Notes: a model not told the origin generated them from the sequence alone. A stretch of DNA of 64,000 nucleotides from Xenorhabdus sp. IM139775 (GCF_028598745.1 NZ_JAQRFK010000001.1:61836-125835); one strand, 5' to 3'; counted from the stretch's first letter, positions 1 to 10,391 are shown. Program-made: numbers and translations.

Positions 1-478
1 CATGATGTAGGCTGGCGCCGACAAAAGCAATGACAACAATCGCCAGCAGCAATGAAGGAATAGAGAGCAAGGTATCAAGGACATGGTTCAGCATTGCCGA
101 CCTTAATCCATGAGTCATTCCGGCCAGGCTACCGATGATTAATCCTGCAATGGTTGCTGATGCAGTGGCAACCAATGCACCGCCAAATGTGGATGATGTG
201 CCAATCAATAACCGGCTGAAAATATCACGGCCGAGATCGTCAGTGCCAAGGAAAAAGGCGACATTGCCGTGATACGACCATGAAGGTGGCATAAGTTGAG
301 CCATAAGGTGTTGATCAAGCGGATATGGGGCCAGATAATCCCCTAACAGGCTCAGTGCAATTAAAATTAATACCCCATAAAAGCCCGTTATTGCCAATAT
401 ATCAGCATAGAAAAATCGCCAGATCACTCTCAATGGCGACGGCATTTTCTTTTCCCGGTAAAAATTATCTAAAGGCAT
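1..478 (-). CDS. sapC: SapC, peptide ABC transporter permease (C-terminus cut by window edge)
   Basis: Inner-membrane permease of the SapABCDF peptide/putrescine transporter, which contributes to antimicrobial-peptide resistance. About 159 N-terminal residues are visible, starting [11 protein letters not shown], which aligns with the start of E. coli SapC. They contain the first membrane segment, a [10 protein letters not shown] motif typical of DppC/OppC-type permeases, and the run of helices around [12 protein letters not shown]. The start at 478 lies inside the last codons of sapB, so the two genes overlap by about 14 bp and are probably translationally coupled. The rest of the gene, and presumably sapD and sapF, lie beyond base 1. 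Confidence 0.93.
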   Translation of the reverse strand, partial: MPLDNFYREKKMPSPLRVIWRFFYADILAITGFYGVLILIALSLLGDYLAPYPLDQHLMAQLMPPSWSYHGNVAFFLGTDDLGRDIFSRLLIGTSSTFGGALVATASATIAGLIIGSLAGMTHGLRSAMLNHVLDTLLSIPSLLLAIVVIAFVGASLHH

Positions 479-1430
479 ACCATTCCTTATGCTTCAGGGG
501 ATTAGCCATTGCTCCAATAATATCTGTCAGAATATTCACTGAAATAACCAATGTTCCTATTACCATGACGCCCGCAGAGATTGCGGAATAATCCTGCTGG
601 CGGATAGCATTGATGAGCCAAAGTCCTAAACCCGGCCAGTTAAAAACTTGTTCTGTCACCATGGCTAATGTGAGCATGGTTGAAAATTGTAATCCCAACT
701 TAGGAATGATAGGCGGCAAGGCATTATGCAATAAGTGACGGCGGATGATAGTTAGCCGTGATAAACCCCGCGTTGCTGCTGACTTAATGTAATTTGCGCC
801 TGAAACTTCCTCCGTACTATTACGCATCAAACGGATAACCTCAGTGGTCGGGGCGACGGCCAGCGTAATAACAGGCAGGATCATATGCAGAATAACGCTC
901 ATGATCATTTCATTGCGATAAGGCGACTTTGACAGCCAAGCATCAATCAGTGCGAAACCGGTGACAGGCTCCATCCGATAGAGCAAATCAAACCGTCCCG
1001 AAACAGGCAGCCAGCCTAAATAAAGTGAAAAAAGCAGGGTCAGCAACAAAGCCAGCCAGAAAACCGGAATGGAAAAACCACACAAGGCAAATGTGCTGAT
1101 AATAATATCGACTTTTTTGTTGCGCCAGACACCCGCAATAATCCCAAGCGGGATACCGATTAACAACGCGATGGAAAAAGAGAGAACACAAAGCTCCATG
1201 GTGGCAGGAAGAACCGCATACAGTTGTTCAATAATGCGCTCCCCATTAATTCTGGAAATACCAAAATCCCATTGGAGCAAGCTATGGAAATAGTAGACAT
1301 AGGCATCTGACAGCGACGCGCCACTCAACGTACCATGAGGGGTGAAATACATAAGGCTGAAACTGATTAATGAAAGAAAAAACAGCGTCACAACCAGAAG
1401 CAGCAAACGACGTAAGATATAAATAATCAT
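465..1430 (-). CDS. sapB: SapB, peptide ABC transporter permease
   Basis: Second permease of the Sap transporter, 321 aa, the same length as E. coli SapB. Nearly collinear similarity includes the N-terminal MIIYILRR helix, the [14 protein letters not shown] loop and the C-terminal [11 protein letters not shown]. The EAA-like loop [23 protein letters not shown], which contacts the ATPase subunit, is visible near residue 225. The start codon overlaps the sapA stop by 4 bp (ATGA) and its end overlaps sapC, so sapABC is one transcript. Nothing unusual is seen. Confidence 0.95.
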   Translation of the reverse strand: MIIYILRRLLLLVVTLFFLSLISFSLMYFTPHGTLSGASLSDAYVYYFHSLLQWDFGISRINGERIIEQLYAVLPATMELCVLSFSIALLIGIPLGIIAGVWRNKKVDIIISTFALCGFSIPVFWLALLLTLLFSLYLGWLPVSGRFDLLYRMEPVTGFALIDAWLSKSPYRNEMIMSVILHMILPVITLAVAPTTEVIRLMRNSTEEVSGANYIKSAATRGLSRLTIIRRHLLHNALPPIIPKLGLQFSTMLTLAMVTEQVFNWPGLGLWLINAIRQQDYSAISAGVMVIGTLVISVNILTDIIGAMANPLKHKEWYAFR

Positions 1431-3166
1431 TTGCTTCCCTTTTTATGTTCATCGGAAATAGGCGGTTCCTGTTCACGGTAGACCCGGTCAAAGGCGCTAT
1501 TGCCAAACGGGCTGAGTACCAATCCCTTAATATTGTAACGCGAGATTTGCAAACGCATCGCATAAGCCAGTGGCAATACGGGTAATTGTTGCGCGAGAAT
1601 TCCTTGTGCAACATGATAATTCTTGATGCGTGAAGCAAGTTGTTGACTTAACAAGGCTTGATGCAGAGCATCATCAAAAGCCGGATAACACCAGCGGCTT
1701 AGATTCGTTTGCGACGCAATGGCGGCACAACTCAATAATGGACGGAAAAAACTATCCGGATCATTGCTGTCTGTAGACCAGCCTGCCAGCGTCATATCGT
1801 GAGTCTTATCCATCAATTGGCTCTCCTGAAAACGGCCTTCGACCGGGCGGATAGCAATCTTAATACCAATTTGTGCTAAATCTGCCTGAATCAGTTCTGC
1901 CATTTTCAGGGGGCTTGGATTATAAGCTTGTGAAGCCGTTGGCACCCATAACGTTAATTCCAATCCACTTAATCCCAGATTTTTTAAGATCTTGCGGGAT
2001 TTTTCAGGATTGTATTCAGTGATTTCAGCACGATTATCATACGCCCATGATGCACGAGGCAAAATAGAGGCCGCTGTTTCTGCCGTGCCATAGTAAATGG
2101 ACTTCATCAGGCGTTGGTTATTGATGGCGTAAGCAATGGCTTGACGAACGGCTAACTGATCCAACGGTGGCTTACTGGTATTGAACGCAAGATAGGCGAT
2201 ATTCATGCCTGAACGTAATGTCTGACGCAGATTGGGATCATCATGCAAAATGTTCCACTGATTAGCATCGGGATAAGCCAATACATCGCACTCCCCCGTG
2301 AGCAATTTTGAGATCCTGCCTGTGCTGCCTGCGCCCGTATCGATAATCACTTGTTCCATGCGTGGCTTGCCTTTCCAATAGTGATCATGGCGGACAAGGC
2401 GGATAAATTGGTCCAGTTGGTAATTTTCCAGCATAAAGGGACCTGTTCCGACCGGTTTCCAATCTATTTGTTCCTGTCGATTCATTCGCTGCAATTTTTG
2501 CGCATATTCCTGAGACAAGATCGGGGCATAGTGGGTTGCCAGATGCCAGAGAAAAGAGGCATCAGGGGCATTGAGGCGAAACTCGACAGTATATTTGTCA
2601 ATTTTCCGAATATCCTTGACCGAATCACCAAATTGCAGACTATCAAAATAGGGATAGTAACCACCATTAACATCATGATAGTCATGTGTTTTATCGAAGA
2701 CGCGGCGAAAGCTGAAAACGACATCATCTGCGTTCATCGTGCGCCTTGGGGTAAACCAAGCGGTTGATTGAAAAGCAACATTATGGCGCAGGTAAAAGCG
2801 ATAGGTCGCCCCATTGTCCCGAACTTCCCAATCCGTAGCCAGTTCAGGTGCCAGACGATAGGTCAGGGGGTCAACCCCCAGCAGGCGATTATAAATTTGT
2901 GCAGCAAGCGTATCCACGGCCAAGCCGCTGATCGCCATTTGGGGATTAAACGTACTCAAATTGCCATTAACGCAATAGATAAAGCTGTTCTGCCGTAAGT
3001 CCGCTGAAATATGAGACAGGCTTTCTGAGGGGAGGGGTGGCCTCAATTCTGGGAGCGTTTTAGTAGATTCTGGGATGGGTTCCGCAAGCGTTTCTGGAAT
3101 AGCATTCTTGGCCGCCAGAGCCGGAACGGAAATCAATAATATGATCCAGTAAATCAAATAGCGCAT
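1427..3166 (-). CDS. sapA: SapA, periplasmic peptide-binding protein
   Basis: Extracytoplasmic solute-binding protein of family 5 (DppA/OppA type), 579 aa, feeding the SapBC permease. A signal peptide is clear: [19 protein letters not shown] with cleavage after ALA/AA. A Pro/Glu-rich stretch of about 30 residues ([24 protein letters not shown], split here only by reading) follows before the conserved fold, and makes this protein longer than the roughly 547 aa of E. coli SapA as I remember it. The signature region around residue 80-120 ([22 protein letters not shown]) fits the family. It is the first gene of the operon, and its promoter must lie in the 145 bp shared with the RyhB-like sRNA. 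Confidence 0.93.
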   Translation of the reverse strand: MRYLIYWIILLISVPALAAKNAIPETLAEPIPESTKTLPELRPPLPSESLSHISADLRQNSFIYCVNGNLSTFNPQMAISGLAVDTLAAQIYNRLLGVDPLTYRLAPELATDWEVRDNGATYRFYLRHNVAFQSTAWFTPRRTMNADDVVFSFRRVFDKTHDYHDVNGGYYPYFDSLQFGDSVKDIRKIDKYTVEFRLNAPDASFLWHLATHYAPILSQEYAQKLQRMNRQEQIDWKPVGTGPFMLENYQLDQFIRLVRHDHYWKGKPRMEQVIIDTGAGSTGRISKLLTGECDVLAYPDANQWNILHDDPNLRQTLRSGMNIAYLAFNTSKPPLDQLAVRQAIAYAINNQRLMKSIYYGTAETAASILPRASWAYDNRAEITEYNPEKSRKILKNLGLSGLELTLWVPTASQAYNPSPLKMAELIQADLAQIGIKIAIRPVEGRFQESQLMDKTHDMTLAGWSTDSNDPDSFFRPLLSCAAIASQTNLSRWCYPAFDDALHQALLSQQLASRIKNYHVAQGILAQQLPVLPLAYAMRLQISRYNIKGLVLSPFGNSAFDRVYREQEPPISDEHKKGSK

Positions 3167-3250
3167 ATAAAATGTCAGTCATAAAAGAGAGTTTGGCCAT
3201 TGTAACTTAATTGACGCTTTTTGCTAAAAACAACGGTCAGATCACGAGAG

Positions 3251-3265
3251 TGAGAAATATTCTCA
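3251..3265 (+). promoter_or_regulatory. Second Fur-like box upstream of the RyhB homologue
   Basis: Perfect palindrome TGAGAAATATTCTCA. It matches 11 of the 14 defined positions of the 7-1-7 Fur consensus and lies just upstream of the sRNA -35 hexamer. It also sits between the divergent sapA start (3166) and the sRNA, so it could affect sapA. Assigned by eye. Confidence 0.55.
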
Positions 3266-3274
3266 ATAAAGTGC

Positions 3275-3308
3275 TTTACAAAAATAACTGAGAAGCATTA
3301 TCATTCTC
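3275..3308 (+). promoter_or_regulatory. RyhB promoter with overlapping Fur box
   Basis: The -35 TTTACA (3275-3280) and -10 TATCAT (3299-3304) are 18 bp apart. A 19-bp Fur box (3290-3308, complement GAGAATGATAATGCTTCTC) covers the -10 and matches about 15 of 19 consensus positions. Repression by Fur-Fe2+ at this position is the classic RyhB arrangement. Confidence 0.75.
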
Positions 3309-3310
3309 AT

Positions 3311-3420
3311 GTGCTTTCGGAGAGACACCTTGTAACATGTCATCTCAGGAAGGGCACGACATTGCTCACATTGCTTCCAGTATTTTTATTAGCCGGCTCG
3401 GGTGCCGGCTACTTTTTTTT
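3311..3420 (+). ncRNA. ryhB: RyhB-type iron-responsive small RNA
   Basis: Hfq-dependent sRNA that represses mRNAs of iron-using proteins when iron is scarce. The 31-nt pairing core at 3354-3384 (begins GCACGACATTGCTCACATTG, ends CTTCCAGTATT) is the same as the E. coli RyhB core as I remember it. It is followed by an intrinsic terminator, AGCCGGC-TCGGGT-GCCGGCT plus a U tract (3391-3420), that resembles the E. coli one. The 5' part differs from E. coli. The start at 3311 is inferred from the -10 box and gives about 110 nt, against 90 nt in E. coli. It is convergent with pspF and divergent from sapA. Confidence 0.9.
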
Positions 3421-3464
3421 ATCTCTCCGCCTATATCGCGTTCGCTTGCCTGAACGACCTCTCT

Positions 3465-4496
3465 TTAGTTGTTGTTAACATTAATATGGTGTTTTTTGAC
3501 TAATCCGCGTAACTGGTGGTAAGTCAAATTAAGTTTGTCAGCCGCTCTTTTCTGATTAAATTGACTTTCTGTCAAGGCCCGTATGATCAAACGCTTTTCG
3601 CTATCGTCTTGCCACTGCCTTAAATCGAGCGGTAATTGGGGAAGGGAATAGGGGATAGTTTCGTTATCAGTGGAGGGTGGGACAGATGGCTGTAATGGGG
3701 AAAACGGGTTGATAATGATCGTATTTAATTTATTTTCACGGTGATTAGGTTGATCAATATCATTTAGATCAATAACATGCCGATAAATGGAACGTTCGAT
3801 AACATTCTTTAATTCACGGACATTGCCGGGCCAGGGATAGGAAAGTAACTGTTGTTTGGCCTTGTCAGTAAACCCGGGGAAAAAGGGCAGGTTCAACTCA
3901 CGACACATCTGAATCGCAAAATTCTGCGCCAGTAACATAATATCCGGTTGCCGCTGGCGCAATGGTGGAATGTGAACCACGTCGAACGCCAGCCTGTCGA
4001 GCAAATCAGCCCTGAATTTCCCGTTGGCAGCCATCGCCGGCAAATCTTCGTTGGTTGCACAGATCAAACGTACATCAACTTGTAATGATTGAGTACCGCC
4101 GACACGCTCCAAATGACCATATTCAATGACACGCAGTAGTTTCTCCTGCACTTGCATGGGCGCCGTAGCGAGTTCGTCAAGAAACAAGGTTCCGCCATCA
4201 GCCCGTTCAAAGCGCCCCTGATGTTTTGAACGGGCGCCGGTAAATGCCCCGGCTTCATGACCAAACAGTTCGGAATCAAGCAGATTCTCATTGAGTGCTG
4301 CACAGTTCAGCGAAATAAAAGGGCCTTGCCAACGCGGGGAAAGATAATGTAAGCGACGGGCAATTAACTCTTTGCCTGTTCCCCGCTCTCCCAGTACTAA
4401 AACCGGTTTATTCAGCTTTGCCAATGCGGAGACTTGTTCCAAAATTTCAATAAAACAGTTTGCTTCACCTAATAGGTTATCAATAAACTGAGACAT
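3465..4496 (-). CDS. pspF: PspF, sigma-54 enhancer-binding activator of the psp operon
   Basis: Cytoplasmic AAA+ activator of the phage-shock operon, held inactive by PspA. Walker A is GERGTGKE, and the sigma-54-contacting loop GAFTGA is intact (GHEAGAFTGARSK). Walker B is GGTLFLDE, and a Fis-type helix-turn-helix sits at the C-terminus (NQKRAADKLNLTYHQLRGL). There is no N-terminal receiver domain, as usual for PspF. I chose ATG at 4496 (MSQFIDNLLGEAN) because it aligns with E. coli MAEYKDNLLGEAN; a TTG at 4511 is also in frame. The linker before the HTH is longer than in E. coli. It is divergent from pspA. Confidence 0.95.
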   Translation of the reverse strand: MSQFIDNLLGEANCFIEILEQVSALAKLNKPVLVLGERGTGKELIARRLHYLSPRWQGPFISLNCAALNENLLDSELFGHEAGAFTGARSKHQGRFERADGGTLFLDELATAPMQVQEKLLRVIEYGHLERVGGTQSLQVDVRLICATNEDLPAMAANGKFRADLLDRLAFDVVHIPPLRQRQPDIMLLAQNFAIQMCRELNLPFFPGFTDKAKQQLLSYPWPGNVRELKNVIERSIYRHVIDLNDIDQPNHRENKLNTIIINPFSPLQPSVPPSTDNETIPYSLPQLPLDLRQWQDDSEKRLIIRALTESQFNQKRAADKLNLTYHQLRGLVKKHHINVNNN

Positions 4497-4604
4497 GGTA
4501 TTTTTCGCCAAAAGTTGGTTGATTTAACCAAATTAGCTGATTGGAAGAAAAAAGCAAATAAAAATTATTTAAGTAATTCAATTGGATAAGTAAAATAAAA
4601 AAGT

Positions 4605-4620
4605 TGGCATGTATCTTGTA
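4605..4620 (+). promoter_or_regulatory. Sigma-54 (-24/-12) promoter of pspABC
   Basis: TGGCAT-GTATC-TTGTA closely fits the sigma-54 consensus TGGCAC-N5-TTGCA. It lies about 90 bp before the pspA start, and upstream DNA (4500-4600) is AT-rich, as expected for PspF and IHF binding. The GAFTGA-bearing activator PspF is encoded divergently. Confidence 0.85.
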
Positions 4621-4711
4621 TTTAATTATGCGTCTTACCGTGCACCTTGTATTCGTTCTGACAATACACCGGCATAACATACATACATTCTAATGAAAGA
4701 GGTTTATGACT

Positions 4712-5383
4712 ATGGGTATTTTTTCTCGTTTTGCTGATATCGTGAACGCTAACATCTCCTCTCTGCTGGATAAGGCAGAAGATCCACAAAAAATGATCCG
4801 TTTGATGATTCAGGAAATGGAAGACACGCTGGTGGAAATCCGCTCGACTTCCGCCCGCACGCTGGCAGAGCAAAAGCAGCTTTTTCGCCGTATCAGTATC
4901 GGGGAAAGCCAGATCGATGGCTGGCAAGAAAAGGCTGAGCTGGCACTGGGCAAGGGTAAAGAAGAGCTGGCGCGTGCTGCGTTGATTGAAAAACAAAAAG
5001 TCAGTAGCTTAGTTGAAACACTCACACACGAGCTATCGATTCTGGATGAAACGCTGGAACGCATTAAAGGCGAAGTGACTGAGCTGGAAAATAAATTGAC
5101 AGAAGCGCGTGCAAGGCAACAATCATTGACACTGCGCCATCAGGCGGCGGCATCTTCGCGTCAAGTCCGCCGTCAGTTGGATAGCGGCAAAATCGATGAA
5201 GCCATGGCACGTTTCGAACAGTTTGAGCGCCGGATAGACCACATGGAAGCAGAAGCGGAATCGTTTGGGTTAGGTAAACAGAAATCACTCGAACAGCAAT
5301 TTGTCGAATTGAAAGCCGATGATGAAATCAATGCACAACTTGCGGCCTTGAAAGCTAAAATGAGTAGCAAAGATCCACAATGA
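4712..5383 (+). CDS. pspA: PspA, phage-shock membrane-protecting protein
   Basis: Peripheral inner-membrane ESCRT-III/Vipp1-family protein, 223 aa. It binds and inhibits PspF, and under envelope stress it forms membrane-stabilising assemblies. The N-terminal amphipathic helix [20 protein letters not shown] and the long coiled coil (residues about 25-190, with AARQ-type heptads) are obvious. The start at 4712 matches E. coli MGIFSRF and has a GAGG box 9 bp upstream; the in-frame ATG at 4706 is too close to that box. First gene of the sigma-54 operon. Confidence 0.97.
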   Translation: MGIFSRFADIVNANISSLLDKAEDPQKMIRLMIQEMEDTLVEIRSTSARTLAEQKQLFRRISIGESQIDGWQEKAELALGKGKEELARAALIEKQKVSSLVETLTHELSILDETLERIKGEVTELENKLTEARARQQSLTLRHQAAASSRQVRRQLDSGKIDEAMARFEQFERRIDHMEAEAESFGLGKQKSLEQQFVELKADDEINAQLAALKAKMSSKDPQ

Positions 5384-5415
5384 TGACAAATGTCATACAT
5401 CACTAAGGAAAGATA

Positions 5416-5643
5416 ATGGGCTATATATTTCTTGGTATCCCGCTGATCATTTTTGTGCTTTTTGTCTTGCCCATCTGGTTGTGGTTGCATTACAGCAACC
5501 ACAACAGCAATCGAGGCCAGTTAGGGAGCAGTGAAGTTCAGCGTTTGGAACAACTGACAGAGAACGCCAGGCGTATGCAGGAACGGATCAAAACGTTAGA
5601 AGATATTCTTGACGCAGAGCATCCCAATTGGAGACAGTCATAA
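5416..5643 (+). CDS. pspB: PspB, phage-shock signalling membrane protein
   Basis: Small inner-membrane protein, 75 aa, that works with PspC to relieve PspA inhibition of PspF. One N-terminal membrane segment (IFLGIPLIIFVLFVLPIWLWLHY) is followed by a cytoplasmic coiled coil ending ILDAEHPNWRQS, like E. coli PspB. It lies 32 bp after pspA. Its stop codon TAATG overlaps the pspC start. Confidence 0.96.
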   Translation: MGYIFLGIPLIIFVLFVLPIWLWLHYSNHNSNRGQLGSSEVQRLEQLTENARRMQERIKTLEDILDAEHPNWRQS

Positions 5644-6005
5644 TGTCAAATCAATATCGCCGGAAATTTTACCGTCTGCCAGAGCAGGGGGTGGTTAAAG
5701 GAGTCTGTGCCGGGCTGGCAGACTATTTTAACGTACCCGCTCCGCTGATTCGTACTATCACGGTATTATCACTATTCTTTGGGTTATTTGGCATAACGGT
5801 ATTGGCTTATATTATCCTGACCTTTGTCATGGATCCCGCACCTGCGGGATATTTGGCAGGGGAAAAAAATAGCGGGCTATCAGCACAGGGTATGTTGGAT
5901 GAAGTAGACGACCAATTGAAAGCGAACGAAGCGCGCCTGCGTCAAATGGAACGCTATATTACGTCAGAGACTTACAATGTGCGCAGCCGCTTCCGCCAAC
6001 TCTGA
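5643..6005 (+). CDS. pspC: PspC, phage-shock envelope-stress sensor
   Basis: Inner-membrane sensor of secretin mislocalisation, 120 aa. The PspC domain (KGVCAGLADYFNVPAPLIRTI), one hydrophobic segment (LSLFFGLFGITVLAYIILTFV) and the C-terminal leucine-zipper-like helix ending RSRFRQL are all present. ATG at 5643 overlaps the pspB stop and gives MSNQYRRKFYRLP; an upstream in-frame start at 5628 would be inside pspB and is not needed. No pspD or pspE follows, and ycjX comes next after 129 bp. Confidence 0.95.
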   Translation: MSNQYRRKFYRLPEQGVVKGVCAGLADYFNVPAPLIRTITVLSLFFGLFGITVLAYIILTFVMDPAPAGYLAGEKNSGLSAQGMLDEVDDQLKANEARLRQMERYITSETYNVRSRFRQL

Positions 6006-6134
6006 AGACAGGCGACCAGAATAGAAAAATAGGGTATCTGACCAGTAACAGCGGAAATGCGGAAATAATGTCAAATTTTACCGATGTTACTGGCCGGATA
6101 AAACGGATCCACGGTATTCCCATTTAGGAGCAAC

Positions 6135-7532
6135 ATGAAACGGTTGCAAAACGAACTAACCGCGCTCGTTAATCGTGGAATGGACCGTCATTTGCGACTG
6201 GCGGTAACCGGATTAAGTCGCAGTGGAAAAACCGCATTTATCACTTCTTTGGTGAACCAACTCCTGCATGTTCACAGTGGTGCCAGATTGCCCCTGTTTT
6301 CTGCCGTGCGCGATGGGCGCTTACTGGGGGTGAAACGTGTGCCGCAGCGCGATTTTGGGGTGCCTCGTTTTGCCTATGATGAAAACATGGCAGAATTACA
6401 TGATACTCCCCCTCACTGGCCAACGCCGACACGTGGCGTGAGTGAAATACGCCTGGCACTGCGTTATCGTTCAGAAGATGCCTTATTTCGTTACCTCAAA
6501 GAAACGTCCACCCTTTATCTGGAAATTGTCGATTATCCGGGCGAATGGTTATTGGATTTATCCATGCTGGAACAAAATTATCTGGCGTGGTCACGGCATA
6601 TGCTGGGATTACTGAAAGGGGAAAGGGCTAATTGGGCAAAACCGTGGTTAGCGTTATGCCAGCAATGTGACCCATTGGCACCTGCCGATGAAAATTTACT
6701 GGCCAAAATCGCTCAGGCTTACACCGATTACCTGCATCAGTGTAAGCAACAGGGATTGCACTTTATTCAACCCGGCCGTTTTATTTTACCGGGGGATCTG
6801 GCGGGCGCCCCGGCGTTGCAATTTTTCCCGTGGCCGGACATTGACAAAATCGGGGAGCCGCAATTAGCAAAAGCGGACAAACACACCAACATAGGGATGT
6901 TGCGTGACCGCTTTGCTTATTACTGTGATCAGATCGTCAAGGGGTTCTATAAAGAGTATTTTCTTCGTTTTGATCGGCAAATTGTGCTGGTGGATTGTTT
7001 ACAACCCTTGAATAGTGGCCCGCAAGCCTTCAATGACATGCGGCTTGCATTGACCCAACTTATGCAGAGTTTTCATTATGGCAAACGAACGTTGTTTCGT
7101 CGTTTATTCTCGCCCTGCATCGATAAATTAATGTTTGCTGCCAGCAAAGCGGATCATATTACGGCAGATCAACATGCCAATCTTGTTTCACTTTTACAGC
7201 AATTGGTACAGGAAGCGTGGCAAAATGCGGCATTTGAAGGGATCAGCATGGATTGTGTGGGACTGGCATCTGTTCAGGCAACAGAGAACGGCATGGTTAT
7301 CCACCAAGGGGAGAAAATCCCTGCCATCAAGGGCAATCGCCTGTCGGATGATAAATTACTGACGTTTTTTCCGGGAGATGTACCACAGCGCTTGCCAAAT
7401 CGTGAATTCTGGCAAAAACAAGGGTTTAATTTCGAATCATTCCGGCCAAGACAAATCAATGCAGATACACCGTTACCCCATATTCGCATGGATAGTGCAA
7501 TGGAATTTTTATTGGGAGACAAATTAACATGA
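6135..7532 (+). CDS. ycjX: YcjX, P-loop NTPase of the psp regulon
   Basis: Stress-induced NTPase, 465 aa, of the DUF463 family and usually linked to the psp genes. It starts [15 protein letters not shown], as in E. coli. Walker A is [10 protein letters not shown] (residues about 25-34), and an internal conserved block reads [12 protein letters not shown]. It overlaps ycjF by 4 bp (ATGA), so the two are co-translated. The precise role is not known; it is expected to be cytoplasmic and to act with YcjF in the phage-shock response. An inverted repeat (6042-6050 with 6085-6093) lies in the leader. Confidence 0.95.
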   Translation: MKRLQNELTALVNRGMDRHLRLAVTGLSRSGKTAFITSLVNQLLHVHSGARLPLFSAVRDGRLLGVKRVPQRDFGVPRFAYDENMAELHDTPPHWPTPTRGVSEIRLALRYRSEDALFRYLKETSTLYLEIVDYPGEWLLDLSMLEQNYLAWSRHMLGLLKGERANWAKPWLALCQQCDPLAPADENLLAKIAQAYTDYLHQCKQQGLHFIQPGRFILPGDLAGAPALQFFPWPDIDKIGEPQLAKADKHTNIGMLRDRFAYYCDQIVKGFYKEYFLRFDRQIVLVDCLQPLNSGPQAFNDMRLALTQLMQSFHYGKRTLFRRLFSPCIDKLMFAASKADHITADQHANLVSLLQQLVQEAWQNAAFEGISMDCVGLASVQATENGMVIHQGEKIPAIKGNRLSDDKLLTFFPGDVPQRLPNREFWQKQGFNFESFRPRQINADTPLPHIRMDSAMEFLLGDKLT

Positions 7533-8608
7533 CCGGCCCCCTGAAACCGAGAATGGATTTTGACGATCGGGTATCAACATCGTCACCGCCACCACTGAAA
7601 CCAAAACAAGAATTCACTGAGCAGGAAAAAGCGTTCTATCCGGCCATGCCAGAGCTGGACGCGGAAGAGAGAGAAGGTGAATTTGAAGGTGCAGTGAATG
7701 CCGCTTTAAAACCGAAACGCAGTTTTTGGCGAAAAGTTTTTTCCGGTGCGGTGTTGCTATTGGGCGTGAGTGTTGTTGCCCAGTGTGTTCATTGGATATA
7801 TCAAGCATGGCAGCAACAGGATTGGATCGCACTGGGAATGACGGCGGCAGGCAGCATGATTGTTTTTGCGGGCATCGGCAGCGTGATGAGGGAATGGCGA
7901 CGCCTTTACCAGTTGCGCCAGCGTACAGAAGAGCGAGATGTTGCGAAAACGCTATTGCAAAGTCATGGCATCGGCAAGGGAAAACAATTTTGTGAAAAAT
8001 TGGCAGGGCAAGCGGGTATTGAGCAACAACACCCGGCATTACAGCGTTGGCAGGCGGCAGTACATGAAACCCACAATGATCGTGAAATTGTCATGCTGTA
8101 CAGTCAATTAGTGCAGCCTGTCTTGGACAGGCAGGCGAAAAAAGAGATCAGCCGTTCTGCGGCGGAATCGGCTTTAATGATCGCTGTCAGCCCCTTGGCG
8201 ATCGTGGACATGGCCTTTATTGCATGGAGAAATATTCGACTGATTAATCGCATTGCCGCACTTTATGGCATTGAATTAGGCTATTTCAGCCGTATTCGCT
8301 TATTTCGCTTAGTCCTGCTGAATATTGCCTTTGCCGGGGCATCGGAATTAGTGAGAGAAGTGGGGATGGACTGGTTGTCACAGGATATTGCGGCGCGCCT
8401 TTCTGCACGTGCTGCACAGGGGATCGGTGCCGGGTTGCTGACGGCGCGTTTGGGCATCAAGGCCATGGAGTTGTGCCGGCCGTTGCCGTGGATTGAGGGA
8501 GATAAGCCGAAATTAGGGGATTTTCGCCACCAGTTGCTCGCTCAACTCAAAAGTACGTTACCCGTGAAAAACAAAAGCCCAGCCAAAGCCCCGGATAACA
8601 GCAAGTAA
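7529..8608 (+). CDS. ycjF: YcjF, DUF697/UPF0283 inner-membrane protein
   Basis: 359-aa membrane protein of the UPF0283 family. A charged, Pro-rich N-terminus of about 65 residues is followed by two close hydrophobic segments ([20 protein letters not shown] and [18 protein letters not shown]), and further hydrophobic stretches lie near residues 210-300. The start codon overlaps the end of ycjX. Function unknown; co-regulated with psp genes in relatives. Its end contains half of a GGATAACAG/CTGTTATCC inverted repeat (8593-8631). Confidence 0.94.
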   Translation: MTGPLKPRMDFDDRVSTSSPPPLKPKQEFTEQEKAFYPAMPELDAEEREGEFEGAVNAALKPKRSFWRKVFSGAVLLLGVSVVAQCVHWIYQAWQQQDWIALGMTAAGSMIVFAGIGSVMREWRRLYQLRQRTEERDVAKTLLQSHGIGKGKQFCEKLAGQAGIEQQHPALQRWQAAVHETHNDREIVMLYSQLVQPVLDRQAKKEISRSAAESALMIAVSPLAIVDMAFIAWRNIRLINRIAALYGIELGYFSRIRLFRLVLLNIAFAGASELVREVGMDWLSQDIAARLSARAAQGIGAGLLTARLGIKAMELCRPLPWIEGDKPKLGDFRHQLLAQLKSTLPVKNKSPAKAPDNSK

Positions 8609-8635
8609 CCAACTCACGATAACTGTTATCCCAGC

Positions 8636-8670
8636 TTGACATCTTACTTTTTTGTAAACTTTTGCTGACA
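8636..8670 (+). promoter_or_regulatory. tyrR promoter region with a TyrR box
   Basis: TTGACA (8636-8641) is a good -35. A TyrR-box-like element, TGTAAA-CTTTTG-CTGACA (8653-8670), overlaps the spacer and -10 region. It keeps the essential G and C (positions 2 and 17 of the box). This fits the known autoregulation of tyrR. Confidence 0.55.
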
Positions 8671-8744
8671 AGGGCTTCATCTATTGCAGCTTAGCGGGTA
8701 ACATTTCAGGCGGTTAAGAACATCGTGTCAATAAGGTCAGAAAA

Positions 8745-10340
8745 ATGCGATTGGAAGTGACTTGTCAGGATCGAATCGGGTTAACCCGCGAATTACTTGA
8801 TTTACTGGTTTTACGAAATATTGACCTGAAAGGAATTGAAATTTCTCCTGCACGTCGTATTTACCTTAATTTTACTCAAATTGACTTCAATATCTTCCGT
8901 GGATTGATGGCAGAAATTCGCCGGATCAATGGTGTCATTGATGTCAGGACGGTGGCCTTCATGCCGTCAGAGAAAGAGCACAGGGCGATGTGGACACTGT
9001 TGGAATCGGTGCCTGAGCCTATTTTTTCAATTGACATGAAAGGCAATATTGAACTGGCTAACTCCGCGGCTTTGGCACTGTTCGGTTTCAGTAAAGAAAG
9101 AATTAACCAAAAAAACATAGGTCATCTGATCAGCAATTATCCTTTCCTGCACTGGCTTGAAAGTGAACATCATCAACCCCATTCAACTCAACTATCCATC
9201 AAAGGACAAGATTATGGGATGGATATTATCCCTATGCAGTTGATGAATGAAAATCAAACCATTAGGTGTGTAGGGGCGGTGATTATGTTACGTTCTGGCG
9301 GTGAGCAGCGTTCAGTGGTACATATCGGGTCGTCGCCCAAACCATTAATCGTCAATGATGGCAGCGCTTTTGAACACATTATTGCTGTCAGCCCCAAAAT
9401 GGTTCATGTCGTTGAACAGGCCCGTAAAATGGCAATGCTTGATGCCCCCTTACTGCTTATCGGTGAAACAGGGACAGGGAAAGATGAATTTGCCAAAGCC
9501 TGCCATTTACGCAGTGCAAGGGGAACACAGCCTTTTCTGGGATTAAATTGTGCTTCTATGCCGGATGATGTGGTCGAAAGTGAGCTGTTTGGTTATGCGG
9601 CGGGAGCCTATCCCAATGCCTTGGAAGGCAAAAAAGGTTTCTTTGAACAGGCGAATGGCGGCACGGTTTTGTTGGATGAAATTGGTGAAATGTCGCCACA
9701 GATGCAGATTAAATTACTTCGTTTCTTAAATGATGGAACATTTCGCCGAGTCGGTGAAGAGAATGAGGTTAAAGTGAATGTCCGCATTATCTGTGCCACT
9801 CAGAAAAACTTAATTGAGTTGGTGCAAAAAGGGGCGTTTCGAGAAGATCTTTATTATCGGCTGAATGTTTTAACTATCACAATCCCCCCTTTGCGCGAAC
9901 GTCAGGCGGATATCATGCCATTGACGGACTATTTTGTAACCCGTTTTGCGCAAGAACAGGGCTTACCTAAACCGAAATTTTCTGCCGACTTAGCCTCATT
10001 TTTGTGTGGTTATCATTGGCCGGGAAATGTCAGGCAGCTTCGCAATGCCATATATCAGGCATTGACTCAACTTGAAGGCAACAAACTCAGCCCGCAGGAT
10101 ATTCAGTTACCTGAACGGGAGACTGAGGTGGCATTTAATGAAGATATTCTGGTGGGTTCTTTGGATGACATCAGCAAGCGCTTTGAACGCTCAGTATTGA
10201 CACGTCTTTACCGCCATTATCCCAGTACCCGCAAGCTGGCAAAACGGCTGGGTGTTTCTCACACCGCAATCGCCAATAAATTACGTGAATATGGCTTGAG
10301 TGGTAAAAAACCCGCAGTTGAACATGAAGATGATGAATAA
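8745..10340 (+). CDS. tyrR: TyrR, aromatic amino acid transcriptional regulator
   Basis: Controls aromatic amino acid synthesis and transport genes together with Tyr, Phe or Trp; 531 aa (E. coli 513). An N-terminal ACT domain (MRLEVTCQDRIGLTRELLDLL) is followed by a PAS domain (residues about 80-190). The AAA+ domain has Walker A GETGTGKD and Walker B GGTVLLDEIGE, and a C-terminal HTH reads STRKLAKRLGVSHTAIANKL. The sigma-54 loop GAFTGA is replaced by GAYPNA, so it is a sigma-70 regulator as in E. coli. It ends with a short acidic tail. Confidence 0.96.
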   Translation: MRLEVTCQDRIGLTRELLDLLVLRNIDLKGIEISPARRIYLNFTQIDFNIFRGLMAEIRRINGVIDVRTVAFMPSEKEHRAMWTLLESVPEPIFSIDMKGNIELANSAALALFGFSKERINQKNIGHLISNYPFLHWLESEHHQPHSTQLSIKGQDYGMDIIPMQLMNENQTIRCVGAVIMLRSGGEQRSVVHIGSSPKPLIVNDGSAFEHIIAVSPKMVHVVEQARKMAMLDAPLLLIGETGTGKDEFAKACHLRSARGTQPFLGLNCASMPDDVVESELFGYAAGAYPNALEGKKGFFEQANGGTVLLDEIGEMSPQMQIKLLRFLNDGTFRRVGEENEVKVNVRIICATQKNLIELVQKGAFREDLYYRLNVLTITIPPLRERQADIMPLTDYFVTRFAQEQGLPKPKFSADLASFLCGYHWPGNVRQLRNAIYQALTQLEGNKLSPQDIQLPERETEVAFNEDILVGSLDDISKRFERSVLTRLYRHYPSTRKLAKRLGVSHTAIANKLREYGLSGKKPAVEHEDDE

Positions 10341-10362
10341 TAGCTGCGATTGACTGTTAAAT

Positions 10363-10391
10363 ATTCAGCCAGAGATAATCTCTGGCTGAAT
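10363..10391 (+). terminator. Strong hairpin after tyrR (possible terminator)
   Basis: A perfect 13-bp stem, ATTCAGCCAGAGA and its complement, with a 3-nt loop, starts 22 bp after the tyrR stop. No long T run follows, so it may be a 3' stabiliser rather than an intrinsic terminator. It marks the end of core sequence before the T6SS island. Confidence 0.5.

Noticed and set aside
8745..10340. TyrR as a sigma-54 activator because of its AAA+ domain
   Set aside because: The GAFTGA loop needed to contact sigma-54 is GAYPNA here, as expected for TyrR.
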